Below, piece after piece: positions 17,001 to 25,459 of a stretch of 64,000 nt of DNA. The notes beneath the pieces are model-generated. The model saw only the letters and a list, made by a program, of their open reading frames with translations. It did not search any database and had not been told where the DNA came from. Origin of the DNA: CAYJAD01 sp964370015 (GTDB lineage Bacteria; Desulfobacterota; Desulfovibrionia; Desulfovibrionales; Desulfovibrionaceae). Location: NCBI GenBank assembly GCA_964370015.1, contig CAYJHD010000004.1, positions 1 to 64,000 of the forward strand, in the 5' to 3' direction. Positions within the stretch are counted from its first letter, which is position 1. Each line of letters opens with the position of its first letter. The position numbers and the translations under genes were made by a program.

Positions 17001-20000
17001 AGTGAAGGCGCTTGGGATAGCCAAGATCTTAGCTTTAACGTCATGGGTACCAATGATGGCCCTGTGATAAAGGGAGATTTTACGGCAGATGTAACTGAAG
17101 CTGGTGTGGGTTCGTCTTTAAGCGATGACATGATAGATGGCATCATTGAGTCGACCATTGGTCAGATCACCACCGGTAATGACACTGTCAACGACTTGTT
17201 AAAGCTTTTAGGTGTGGATTTAGAAAAGTTCACCCTCGATTTAGAAACGAGTTTGAAAGAAAGTCTTGATGGCAAATTCGGCACTTTAAGTGATGCCAAT
17301 GCGCTTCCCAATGCAGATGTGACTGGTAAAGATACAGCAAAGGGTACCATAACTGTGACCGACGATGACTCCAGTTCTTTTGGATCTAGTCCTCTCGTTC
17401 TCTTAGATGGTGCTAAGCCAGAATTTAAAGCTGATGTTTTGTTCGGTAAGCTTACAGCCAGCGTGCTTAATGGCGAACTTTCCATTGACCCTACTGCATT
17501 AGGTAGCATTGTTGACGTACTAAAGGATTTTGCTGATCTGCCTAAAATTCTTGAAGGTGGAGTAAGCGTTGATGAAATCCGCGACCTCTTGCAAAGTGCA
17601 TCTGGGTTATCAAATATTGTTGATATCTTTGACAATGGCTTTGATATTTCCGTGCTCATTGACAGTATTAAGGAATCTTTTGAATACACCCAAGAAGGCG
17701 AGTACGGCACCTTAACGTTAACTCCCGATGTTGCGTCTGGTAGTTACACATATACGTATGAACTTAATAATGACGATGAAGACACACAAGGTCTTGGTGA
17801 AAAAGAGGTTGGTCAAGACAGCTTCACCGTGAAGAGCTATGACATTTATGGCAATGAAACAACACAAGAAATTACCATAGAAGTTGAAGGTAAGAATGAT
17901 AGACCCATATTATCTTTAAACGATGGGCCCATAGTTCTCACGGAAAATGACGAACATAGCTATACCGTAAAGGGAACTGCCACTGCTGACGACGCAGATA
18001 CCACCGCAGAGCTTAAATACTTTGTAAGTGCCGCTGCACCCACCATTGATGATTTTGCAAAAACTTTGCAAGGTATTTTGGGAGAAAGTAACGCTCCCAA
18101 TGCTCCTTCCATTGCAGAAGCACTTGGCGATCAAATTTCTGCATGGCTTACGGCGGAAGTGGCACTTGGGGCAGCTAAAGGCCTTGAAGAAGCTGCCAAA
18201 GTTACAGCAGATCTTACCGATGCTGTTGCCTTGCGCGCTACTGCAGATTCTTTGCAAGAACAGTATGATAATGCTTCAAGGTGGCAGCAAGCGGCATTAT
18301 GGGTTCCGTTACAAACTGCTAAAGGAGCCGCTTCTCTTGCCGAAGCTGCCGATCTAGCTTATGCCAATGCTCAAGCTGCAACAGCTAAGGCAGAAGAAGC
18401 TCGCGATGACGTTGTTGATGGTTTTGACAATATAGGCGAGAGCGGTTTCTCCCTCGACAGCATCAAAGAATATCTCGATAAAGATGGTGATGGCCAGCTT
18501 GATGCTGAGTTTATCAATGCAGCTGGTGCTCCTGAATTGTCTTTGCCTGGTAATGTTTCATCCAATCTTGTTACACGCGAAGTTGATGGAGAAAATCAAA
18601 CCTTTGATGTGCAAGAAGGTAAGTACGGTACGCTTGAAATCAACGTGAATACTGGTGAATATACATATGTTGTAGATCCAAAATTCAACGATGACATCCA
18701 AGCTCTTGGTGAAGGTGAAAAGTTTGAAGAAAGCTTTGTCATCTACGTGAAAGATGACAAAGACGCTTGGGACAGTAAGGAAATCACCGTGACCATTAAC
18801 GGCACAGATGATGTACCTCAAATAACAGAAGAAAGTGCCACTCTTGTTGTGGACGAATCCTACTTGGCTTCTGGCACCTTGGACGGTGAAACTCCTGCAG
18901 CTGGTGAAGCAGGTAATGTTGCCAAGGGTACAGTGGAGTTTACCTCTGCAGAAGATATGGATCAAGGTACTATCACCTTTGGTGATAAGGAATCTAAGGA
19001 ATTTAAGGAATTTGCCGTAACGAAAAATGCCGATGGTTCTTTAACGCTTACAAATAAAGATGGATTTGAAGTAAGCTCTCCTGATTATGGCTTTATCACT
19101 GTTGATCCTAAGGTCACTTATGATGCAGCTTCGAAAACATACACGCTTAACTATACCTACACGCAAGATACAGTCTTTGAGCACGGTACAACTGCCGATA
19201 ACGATGATGTGGCAGCGGATGCTGACTCCTTCACTATCGTCATTCAAGACGGTAAGCCCGGTAGTGCAGCGTTGGATACATATACTGTAAAGGTTAATAT
19301 TGAAGATGACGCACCAATCGTCTCCCTTGATGAGGGCGCAATCATTAAAGCTGGTACTGTGCACACTGGCACATGGTCTGTGGATTTAGGTGCAGACGGT
19401 GGTGCATACCAAATTCGCATTGATGGTGGTAAAAACTTAGACGCCGTAACATTTGACAATGGTAAATATGTTAAAGACGTTCCAGGCCTTGGAAAACTCA
19501 CCATTATGGATGATGGTACGTACACCTTTGACAGCAATAACAAAACGCAAGGTGAAGACTTTAGCTTTACCTTATCTGCCACGGACGGCGATGGAGACGT
19601 AGTCAGCGACACCGTTACCATCAGCATGCTTTCCAAGCTTGTTGTGGATACAACGTCCAGCGCAGTTATTGTCATTGATGCTTCTTCTGGTGATTTAAGC
19701 GCCGTAGAAAGCGCCATTAAGCAAGCAGGTAATGCGCAAGTGGTGCTCTTTGGTAGCCAAAGCGATATCGATACATTTGATATGAGCGCATTAGGTGACT
19801 ATGATGTTAAATTTGCAGGAAGCTCTTCTGACCTTGCCGGTGCTTTAACAGCAGCCAACGGTATTGTTGATAATCTTGCTGCTGCCAGCTCCCAGCCTGT
19901 GAATGTAGTGGTGGCTTGCAATGGCGAACAACCTATTGAAGTTGCCAATATGCCAAACACAGTGAAGTTTGGTGATGTGCCTCAAGATGGTCATTCCAAT

Positions 20001-21212
20001 GTGTTCACTGAAATTCTTTTTGATATCAGTGATAAGCAACCTGGCGATACTTGGACATCTAAGGGTGTGGTAGCAAATATTCTTGGTGATAATGCAACAA
20101 AGTCTGAATATGTACTCACCCTTGGTGTAGATAGTAAGGGCAATCTCTTTGTAACTGCCACTGTTGTGGGTGGTAGTAAGACCGTGAGCACTTCACAATT
20201 TAGTGACAAAATGCTTGAATCTTTTGATTCTGTTTCCATGATAAAGTGGCCAGGTTTTGATTATGCCTCCGCTGAAGAACAGGCAAGACTTGCAGCACAA
20301 GAAGCTGCTGAAAAAGCTCTTAAAGACTTAAATAAAGATGTGAAGGATGCAGGCGGAGAGCTTGTGGTCGTTGGTGACCACTCCTTAGATCTTCCCAAGA
20401 AAGTTTCCACTGACGTTAATGATCTTGAAGAAACCATTGATGGAAGCAAAGTGGGCGACATCTTAGTTGGTGGCATGACCACGGAAGACTTGCAAGCTGT
20501 AACCGGCCAAACCGACGAAGAAGAGATCATCAGAACACTACAAAAAGATCCAGAATGGCTCAGCCAACAAGTTCTTAGTGCTTACGATGACGGCGGTGAT
20601 GACATTATTAACGCCGGTAAGGGTAACGATATTGCCTATGGCGGTGCAGGTGATGACACCATCTATGGCGGTAAGGGTGCTGACACCCTCTTTGGCGGCG
20701 AAGGTGATGACTCCATCTATGGCGGTAAGGGCGCTGATTCCATTTATGGTGGTGCAGGTGCTGACCTTCTAGATGGCGGCACTGGCGATGATATCTTCTT
20801 TGCTGATGTTAATGACACCGTTTTAGGTGGCGATGGCAATGACCTTATCATCATGCCTGGTTTTGATAGCGTGAACATAGATGACGTGCTTTCCGTCGAT
20901 GGTGGCGATGGCATTGATATCTTGCTCTCCGGTGTAACAAGCCTTGAGGGTGCTAAACACCTTATCGATAGCGGTAAAATTTCCAATGTGGAAATCATGA
21001 TGTTTGGTAAAGACGGCGCCGATGCCGATGCCATAGAAGCAGCCAAAGCCTTGCAAGAGCAATTGCAAGGTAAGGATGAAAACACTAAACTTACTGATAC
21101 TGACCTTACAGGTTGGACCAATAAGGGTAGCAGCGTAGACGGTTACACCCAATTCGAAAGCGAAGACGACAAGATGACCATTCTCATCCAATCTAGCTTG
21201 ATTAACGCATAA
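14076..21212 (+). CDS. Giant LapA-like RTX adhesin with VCBS repeats
   Basis: This acidic protein of 2378 residues has no signal peptide. The N-terminal 100 residues resemble a LapA retention module and end in two adjacent PAAG sites (92-95 and 96-99), the type cut by LapG proteases. VCBS/cadherin-like repeats follow, with boundaries marked by GTNDRP, GKNDAP, GTNDKP, GTNDGP, GKNDRP and GTDDVP near residues 280, 655, 800, 990, 1270 and 1575. Helical inserts lie at about 340-540 and 1330-1460, a DKDGDGQLD calcium loop near 1467, and a GADGG T1SS-143-like repeat near 1770. RTX nonapeptides (GGxGxDxxx) at about 2172-2240 bind calcium. It should leave by type I secretion and mediate biofilm or host attachment. 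Secretion genes, lapG and lapD are absent from the window. Confidence 0.85.
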   Translation: MADILLQKPEAGQTTTLTPAPEDRLVFEFNSGDALLTRAGDNLVMSFEDGSSLTLTDFYVAYTSENMPEFVIDDAVVPGEAFFAALGDELMPAAGPAAGPQGGGTTVGTISPELLDGGLDSLSGRSIDVGSRAAGEGIGSTFATDGPPTINGVIAFADAGPDASANALDVFESGVGRDVSGALSPNSPNQQYGGDFVASGRIDATDPEGLGLTYSIAGSTQGALGSINMNPDTGEFTYTFTGDVASDSLAQGETRQEIFTAVVEDPAGNSDTVQIVITVTGTNDRPLFVIEDAALEELEKMSVTDTFNNPHLEDTQSAPDFVKGSVEGFDVDNGHVLEYSVSHINPNLLDNKAIYEDLEKVLEQVKNFKDGVAGSPVVEGLGDVLAQFEATDFTAYLEKVSETLPKIENALNDGLANILGKVTDAADTSAAMQEVTGFLQGEFSKLDDLVGHPISEAIVGKFTDLMNNEIGKLPQEADKLDAIVQGLMKSLQDILTDSLGDLFDKFQADFDALVAQIGALEDFADDHPLSDIIANANAAVDGFLGQLQEAVENAKDGSYVEDSTVPSTATVATGLYGKLVLDTAVSADSADSGNFTYTLYTEAEAKAMGPEFEAAFWALQMRDDGEQALDTEHFTIYVRDEHGAWDYKNISIDVMGKNDAPVIHHVNDMIVQERGEGIIVDDKFLPNAPDLGMPVAVGQVVASDIDVEALTFSVKGADSNTWTSVSSDKDLFDVAMENDYGTLYLNSQTGTYMFELDNAKADSLNEGEDYKFDLTFTVTDNQKDGTSFETDEKTVTLTVEGTNDKPELSLTQNEYNVHEFLGDDNDAVTGDAREQGPASVTGQATVKDADADGKEGETQELSIAYDLPKFSDIADIFNLDGTVAGKLDGLVDITQDVYEAFAAKMPKSAEAPAELNGLYGSLSITASGEYTYTLYTWEQAVELGPVTMAAYVALQRRDEGDEALPTENFTVYVKDSEGAWDSQDLSFNVMGTNDGPVIKGDFTADVTEAGVGSSLSDDMIDGIIESTIGQITTGNDTVNDLLKLLGVDLEKFTLDLETSLKESLDGKFGTLSDANALPNADVTGKDTAKGTITVTDDDSSSFGSSPLVLLDGAKPEFKADVLFGKLTASVLNGELSIDPTALGSIVDVLKDFADLPKILEGGVSVDEIRDLLQSASGLSNIVDIFDNGFDISVLIDSIKESFEYTQEGEYGTLTLTPDVASGSYTYTYELNNDDEDTQGLGEKEVGQDSFTVKSYDIYGNETTQEITIEVEGKNDRPILSLNDGPIVLTENDEHSYTVKGTATADDADTTAELKYFVSAAAPTIDDFAKTLQGILGESNAPNAPSIAEALGDQISAWLTAEVALGAAKGLEEAAKVTADLTDAVALRATADSLQEQYDNASRWQQAALWVPLQTAKGAASLAEAADLAYANAQAATAKAEEARDDVVDGFDNIGESGFSLDSIKEYLDKDGDGQLDAEFINAAGAPELSLPGNVSSNLVTREVDGENQTFDVQEGKYGTLEINVNTGEYTYVVDPKFNDDIQALGEGEKFEESFVIYVKDDKDAWDSKEITVTINGTDDVPQITEESATLVVDESYLASGTLDGETPAAGEAGNVAKGTVEFTSAEDMDQGTITFGDKESKEFKEFAVTKNADGSLTLTNKDGFEVSSPDYGFITVDPKVTYDAASKTYTLNYTYTQDTVFEHGTTADNDDVAADADSFTIVIQDGKPGSAALDTYTVKVNIEDDAPIVSLDEGAIIKAGTVHTGTWSVDLGADGGAYQIRIDGGKNLDAVTFDNGKYVKDVPGLGKLTIMDDGTYTFDSNNKTQGEDFSFTLSATDGDGDVVSDTVTISMLSKLVVDTTSSAVIVIDASSGDLSAVESAIKQAGNAQVVLFGSQSDIDTFDMSALGDYDVKFAGSSSDLAGALTAANGIVDNLAAASSQPVNVVVACNGEQPIEVANMPNTVKFGDVPQDGHSNVFTEILFDISDKQPGDTWTSKGVVANILGDNATKSEYVLTLGVDSKGNLFVTATVVGGSKTVSTSQFSDKMLESFDSVSMIKWPGFDYASAEEQARLAAQEAAEKALKDLNKDVKDAGGELVVVGDHSLDLPKKVSTDVNDLEETIDGSKVGDILVGGMTTEDLQAVTGQTDEEEIIRTLQKDPEWLSQQVLSAYDDGGDDIINAGKGNDIAYGGAGDDTIYGGKGADTLFGGEGDDSIYGGKGADSIYGGAGADLLDGGTGDDIFFADVNDTVLGGDGNDLIIMPGFDSVNIDDVLSVDGGDGIDILLSGVTSLEGAKHLIDSGKISNVEIMMFGKDGADADAIEAAKALQEQLQGKDENTKLTDTDLTGWTNKGSSVDGYTQFESEDDKMTILIQSSLINA

Positions 21213-21234
21213 TTGCCTAATTAACTCTAAATAT

Positions 21235-21270
21235 AAGCCCTACCATGTTTGTGCATGGTAGGGCTTTTTT
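21235..21270 (+). terminator. Strong Rho-independent terminator after the adhesin
   Basis: AGCCCTACCATG (21236-21247) pairs perfectly with CATGGTAGGGCT (21254-21265) with a 6-nt loop, and six T end the structure (21265-21270). It separates adhesin transcription from the TIR/CHAT operon downstream. The remaining DNA up to 21463 holds no gene. Confidence 0.95.
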
Positions 21271-21463
21271 CTGTTGCACATCATGGGAGAAACTATGACA
21301 GACGGTATGGTCAAGGTTTTGTTTTTTTGCTATGGTTATACATACCTTGATAGGCTTTTTTGCAAAAGAGTGTCAGCATAACACTGTAGGCTTTTGAGCA
21401 GTTTGTAGAAAATGATGGGTAAGCATTTTATAAGAAATGTTTTTTAATAAGACGGGGGACGAT

Positions 21464-22399
21464 ATGCATAAGGATCAATATAAGGAAATTTTGAAATACT
21501 ATCTAGTGAGTTTGTTCATTCTTTCTTGTGCGTTATATTCCGTATATCCGCATGGGGCATATGCCTTCAGTGAAGTGGAGTCTGTAACAACTTTTCGCTC
21601 GGACCAGAAATCTCTCTCTCTACCATTACTTGCTGTGTATGTGGCCGCTGATACTCAGCAAGACACTACACATGTGAATGAGGCTTTGAAACCTTTATTA
21701 AATACTACGCTTGTTATGGTCGAAAATCAAAGTCAGGCTCAGATGACAATGGCTTTCTTGTCAAATAATACGGTGCTGTGCACGAGTATGGTCGATTCAT
21801 CTTTCCAAAAGCGTTTTACTCTGCCTCAGGAGAAGGAGCTTTTACAGCAAAGTATGGTGGCCTATGCCCAAAGTCTTGGTGTTCGTTCTTTACAAGGCGG
21901 TGCTATATTCGAAGATGTTGTATGGAGGGTGCAAATGTGGGTGCCTGCACATGTTGGTGAAAACGGTGTGCAAAATATTCATGGTGAACTTTGGAAACCG
22001 TTGAAAGATGTTGTAACCAAAGAAAAGAGTGTTACGGCTAGTTATCAAGGCAGAACTTTGCTCTCTTTTTCTTTTATGAATAATTCCTCAGAAAACTTTT
22101 ATGCTTATTTACTTAATGCAACCAATACAGGGCAAATTATCCCTATACTTGCGCCGGATACCTTGAGTAATGCACAAAATACACTTCTTATGCAAAAAAA
22201 ACATATGGTTGAAGATGTTTATCTGGAACTTGGAGCCCCTGAGGAACAGGTGTTATTTATTCTTTCCCGCGAACCATTGGCATTGAATCATTGGCAACAA
22301 GAAAATTTTGATGGCATTATGCAAAACTTTTTGCAAGCCACAACCTCTCCTTCGGCAGAAAATTGGTCTAGTAGAAAACTTATATATATACAAAAATAA
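21464..22399 (+). CDS. Exported DUF4384-like protein
   Basis: This is an approximately 311-residue product. An N-terminal helix (LVSLFILSCALYSVYP) ending near AYA-FS looks like a signal peptide or anchor. A first domain of about 150 residues was not recognised. The last 110 residues resemble DUF4384: FYAYLLNATNTGQIIPILAPD, then EEQVLFILSREPLAL, the pattern of 'display text, n.pN, then power/precision value' domains often found beside or fused to caspase-like or CHAT proteases. The ATG at 21464 has GGGGGA seven bases upstream and is preferred over 21437. It is the first gene of a four-gene operon, 0-12 bp before the TIR gene. Function is unknown; DUF4384 assignment is moderate. Confidence 0.6.
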   Translation: MHKDQYKEILKYYLVSLFILSCALYSVYPHGAYAFSEVESVTTFRSDQKSLSLPLLAVYVAADTQQDTTHVNEALKPLLNTTLVMVENQSQAQMTMAFLSNNTVLCTSMVDSSFQKRFTLPQEKELLQQSMVAYAQSLGVRSLQGGAIFEDVVWRVQMWVPAHVGENGVQNIHGELWKPLKDVVTKEKSVTASYQGRTLLSFSFMNNSSENFYAYLLNATNTGQIIPILAPDTLSNAQNTLLMQKKHMVEDVYLELGAPEEQVLFILSREPLALNHWQQENFDGIMQNFLQATTSPSAENWSSRKLIYIQK

Positions 22400-22411
22400 G
22401 TGTGTGACCGT

Positions 22412-25400
22412 ATGTCTCAGTATCAAAACACTTTTGATATTTTTATTAGCTATTCGCGCGTAGACAATGCAGATGCCAGCGTACAGCAGTTCACTGCCTT
22501 ACTTCACAAACTGTATGAGGAGGTATACTCCTCAAAACTTACTATTTTTTTTGATATAAGAGATATTGAATATGGCGAAAATTGGGAAAGACGCTTACAT
22601 AACAGTCTGAAAAATGCGCACCTTATGCTTGCCTTTGTTTCAGAAAATTATATTGCATCTGAATGGTGCCGTAAAGAATGGCGTGTGTGGTGTGAGGTGG
22701 AGCGTAGTCGCGGCTGGCTTAGCTCTATGCTCTTTCCTGTATATCATACATATGTGGAAAATGCGTGGCAACGCGTTCAAGATTTTGAGTTTAAAAAGAA
22801 TATTTTTAATAAAAATAGTATATTATATGATGAAGAAACGGGTGACGCAGTACGGTCAGACCAAGATGCTTGTCTTGCAGATCTTTTTTCACGCCAGCTT
22901 GTGGATATAACGACTTGGTCTGCCTTGGATGATCATGAAAAACGTACGCAGATTCTTAGTTTTGTAAAAACATTACATAAGAAAATTCAACAGGCTCAAA
23001 CTGTTACCGCTGAGTTTGGTCAATTTTTACGCCCCAATATTCACTTTCGTGGACGCATTTATGAATTAAAATCTTTGCGTGCATGTTTTGCTAGGGCGCA
23101 AAAAGGTTTAGTACCTATTATTCATGGCATTGCAGGTGAGGGTAAAACCGCTTTTGCCATGGCCTATGGCCATGCTTTTGCTTATGACTATCCTGGAGGC
23201 GTTTTCTTTGTGCCATGCTCTGGCATGGAAACATTGAAAGATTGTTTTTATGCGCTTGCAAGCACGCTGAGCTTGCAAATTAATAATATTTTTAATGAAA
23301 ATTTGGCATTACAGCAAATTTGGCAATGGTTGCAAAACAGACCTGACGGGCGTTGCTTAGTGATTTTTGACCATGTGGATAATACCCAAGTCTTTTTGGA
23401 AAAAGACTTAACTTCTCTTATACGTTCAGATGATGCCGTGCACGTACTCATGACGACACGCTGCGCTTGCCATTCTTTGGGAACCACTGCTATTCCTATT
23501 CATATGGGAAAGATGCAAGTAATGGATGCATTTGACGTACTTGGCACTTTTCGTTCTTTTTGTCGCGCAGAAGAAGAAGCCGTATTGAAAATTATTGAAA
23601 GTCTTGGTGCACACGTATTAAGTTTGCAGCTGGCTGGGGCATTTTTACGAGAAAATGAGGATGTTTCATACGAAGACTTTGCTGCAGAGCTCATGAACGA
23701 AGGGGTGCTTAATGTTCTTGAACAAACCACAGATGTGGCAAAGAATATCGATTATTCGGCATTTAAGAGCATAGAAAAGCTGGTTTTGCCTTCCATAGAA
23801 AAATGTAGTCCTGAAGAAAAAAGTGCTTTGCAGCTCATTGCCCTGTTGGCTCCAGACAATGTCATAGCTCCATGGATTCAAAACGCTTTAGAAATACTTT
23901 ATCCTAAAACTATGCGTAAGAAAGGCTTGAAAAATCCTTGGGCGGCCATGGTACGCAAATTCAATGGACTGAGCTTGTGGCAAGAGCACGAAAGTAAAGA
24001 TATGTACTCCATGCATCGCTTGGTACGTGAGCTTATTCATAAGCATTATATGGAGCCTTCTACGGTTGCCTCTTTGCGTTCACTTCTTTACCTTTTGGCT
24101 GTAGAAAAAGCTGATACTTACAAAGATGGAACTGCTTCATGGCCTTTGACTTTTTTTCTTGAGCTATTGCCAACCCTTTCTTTGTGGCGGCATGGTGGAG
24201 AAAAGAGCGAAGATTTCTTATGCTTGCTTGAAGTGCTCATGAGTAAAATAGTGCGTGGGACTGGACATGAGATGTGGGGGATAGAGCTTATAAATGCAGT
24301 ATTGCCTGATATAGCAACGCGTGCTAACTCGCTACATAACCTTGTGCTTACTGCATCACTTTTAGCATGTAGAGGGCAAAGTTTCCTTGCTTGTGGGGAT
24401 ACAGATAAAGCTTTGAGTGATTATGATAAGGCTTTAAGTTTATTAAAAAGTGTTCCGATTGACTCCATGGCTGTTTCTGAAAGGCTTTTACAAAAATGTG
24501 TAGAAATATACGACTATGCCGGAGAGGCTCAGCGTGAACAAGGTAATATACAGCGGGCCTTATCATTGCATGAGGCTGCTTTTAGTATTTTGGAAAAGCT
24601 TTCTCATAGGGGGGAGGGAAATGTTTTTTCTTTAGAAATGGAAAAATGTTATACATGGGATCATATTGCACGCACGCATCGGAGGCATGGTCGAGACAAT
24701 TTTATGCAGCAAGCTTTAGAGTTTTACACCTTATCTTTAGAAAAAAGGCAGGGGCTGTGCAAGGAAGAGCCAACTAACCTCCGTTTACTCAGAGATCTTG
24801 CCAACTCGCATGACGCAATAGGTGAGCTTTATAGTGGCCAAACGCACGGCCAGGCTGAACAATATTATGCACGAGCCTTGGAAATCCGCTTGGAATTGCA
24901 CCAAAAAGATCCAGATAATATTCTTTATAAGCGTGATTTAAGTATAGCATACAATCACAGGGGTGATATGCTTTTGCATAGTAAAAATATGGTAGAGGCG
25001 GAAGAGTTTTTCCGTAAGGCTTTGCGATTGCGCAAAGATATGTTTGAAAAGGATTTGAATAATTACCAAATAGCCTATGATTATTCCTTTTCTCTACTAA
25101 AAGTGGGTGATGTATGTTTAGCCAAAAATGTAGGCGTAGGAGCGGATGACCTGTATATGCAGGTGAAGAAATTATATGAAGATGCAAAGAAAATACGTAA
25201 AAATCTTGTGGCCAAATTACCGGGGAAGACGCAATGGTATAGTGGTTTAGCTGGCGCTTGTTATAAATGCGCCGCACTGTATGCGATCATGGGGCAAATA
25301 GAGTTTGCGAGAGAAAATTTACTTCTGTCACAAGATATTCTTAAAAATATTATGGACACAATACCAGAATGTAGCCCTCAAAGGGGAGAACTTGAAAACA

Positions 25401-25438
25401 ATGTGCAGGTAATTCAGCAAAAAATGCAAACTTTATAA
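22412..25438 (+). CDS. TIR - STAND NTPase - TPR protein (NLR-like)
   Basis: This protein of about 1008 residues has a TIR domain at residues 8-150 (FDIFISYSR at 8-16; SEWCRKEW with E89 at the position of the catalytic Glu of TIR NADases). An NTPase of the STAND/NB-ARC type has Walker A GIAGEGKT (239-246, K245) and Walker B CLVIFD (D320), followed by a winged-helix-like region with MHRLVRELI. A TPR array runs from about 620 to the end. No signal or membrane segment is seen, so it is cytosolic. The plan is that of plant NLR receptors and bacterial STAND defence proteins: TPR senses, ATP drives oligomerisation, TIR consumes NAD+ or makes a signal. A GTG at 22400 is an alternative start. Trigger is unknown. 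Confidence 0.85.
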   Translation: MSQYQNTFDIFISYSRVDNADASVQQFTALLHKLYEEVYSSKLTIFFDIRDIEYGENWERRLHNSLKNAHLMLAFVSENYIASEWCRKEWRVWCEVERSRGWLSSMLFPVYHTYVENAWQRVQDFEFKKNIFNKNSILYDEETGDAVRSDQDACLADLFSRQLVDITTWSALDDHEKRTQILSFVKTLHKKIQQAQTVTAEFGQFLRPNIHFRGRIYELKSLRACFARAQKGLVPIIHGIAGEGKTAFAMAYGHAFAYDYPGGVFFVPCSGMETLKDCFYALASTLSLQINNIFNENLALQQIWQWLQNRPDGRCLVIFDHVDNTQVFLEKDLTSLIRSDDAVHVLMTTRCACHSLGTTAIPIHMGKMQVMDAFDVLGTFRSFCRAEEEAVLKIIESLGAHVLSLQLAGAFLRENEDVSYEDFAAELMNEGVLNVLEQTTDVAKNIDYSAFKSIEKLVLPSIEKCSPEEKSALQLIALLAPDNVIAPWIQNALEILYPKTMRKKGLKNPWAAMVRKFNGLSLWQEHESKDMYSMHRLVRELIHKHYMEPSTVASLRSLLYLLAVEKADTYKDGTASWPLTFFLELLPTLSLWRHGGEKSEDFLCLLEVLMSKIVRGTGHEMWGIELINAVLPDIATRANSLHNLVLTASLLACRGQSFLACGDTDKALSDYDKALSLLKSVPIDSMAVSERLLQKCVEIYDYAGEAQREQGNIQRALSLHEAAFSILEKLSHRGEGNVFSLEMEKCYTWDHIARTHRRHGRDNFMQQALEFYTLSLEKRQGLCKEEPTNLRLLRDLANSHDAIGELYSGQTHGQAEQYYARALEIRLELHQKDPDNILYKRDLSIAYNHRGDMLLHSKNMVEAEEFFRKALRLRKDMFEKDLNNYQIAYDYSFSLLKVGDVCLAKNVGVGADDLYMQVKKLYEDAKKIRKNLVAKLPGKTQWYSGLAGACYKCAALYAIMGQIEFARENLLLSQDILKNIMDTIPECSPQRGELENNVQVIQQKMQTL

Positions 25439-25459
25439 TGTAAAGCAGGAAGGATTTTT

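Noticed and set aside
20590..20800. Short tandem DNA repeats that could suggest a CRISPR array
   Set aside because: They encode the GGxGxDxxx calcium-binding nonapeptides in frame; there are no spacers of unique sequence and no cas genes.
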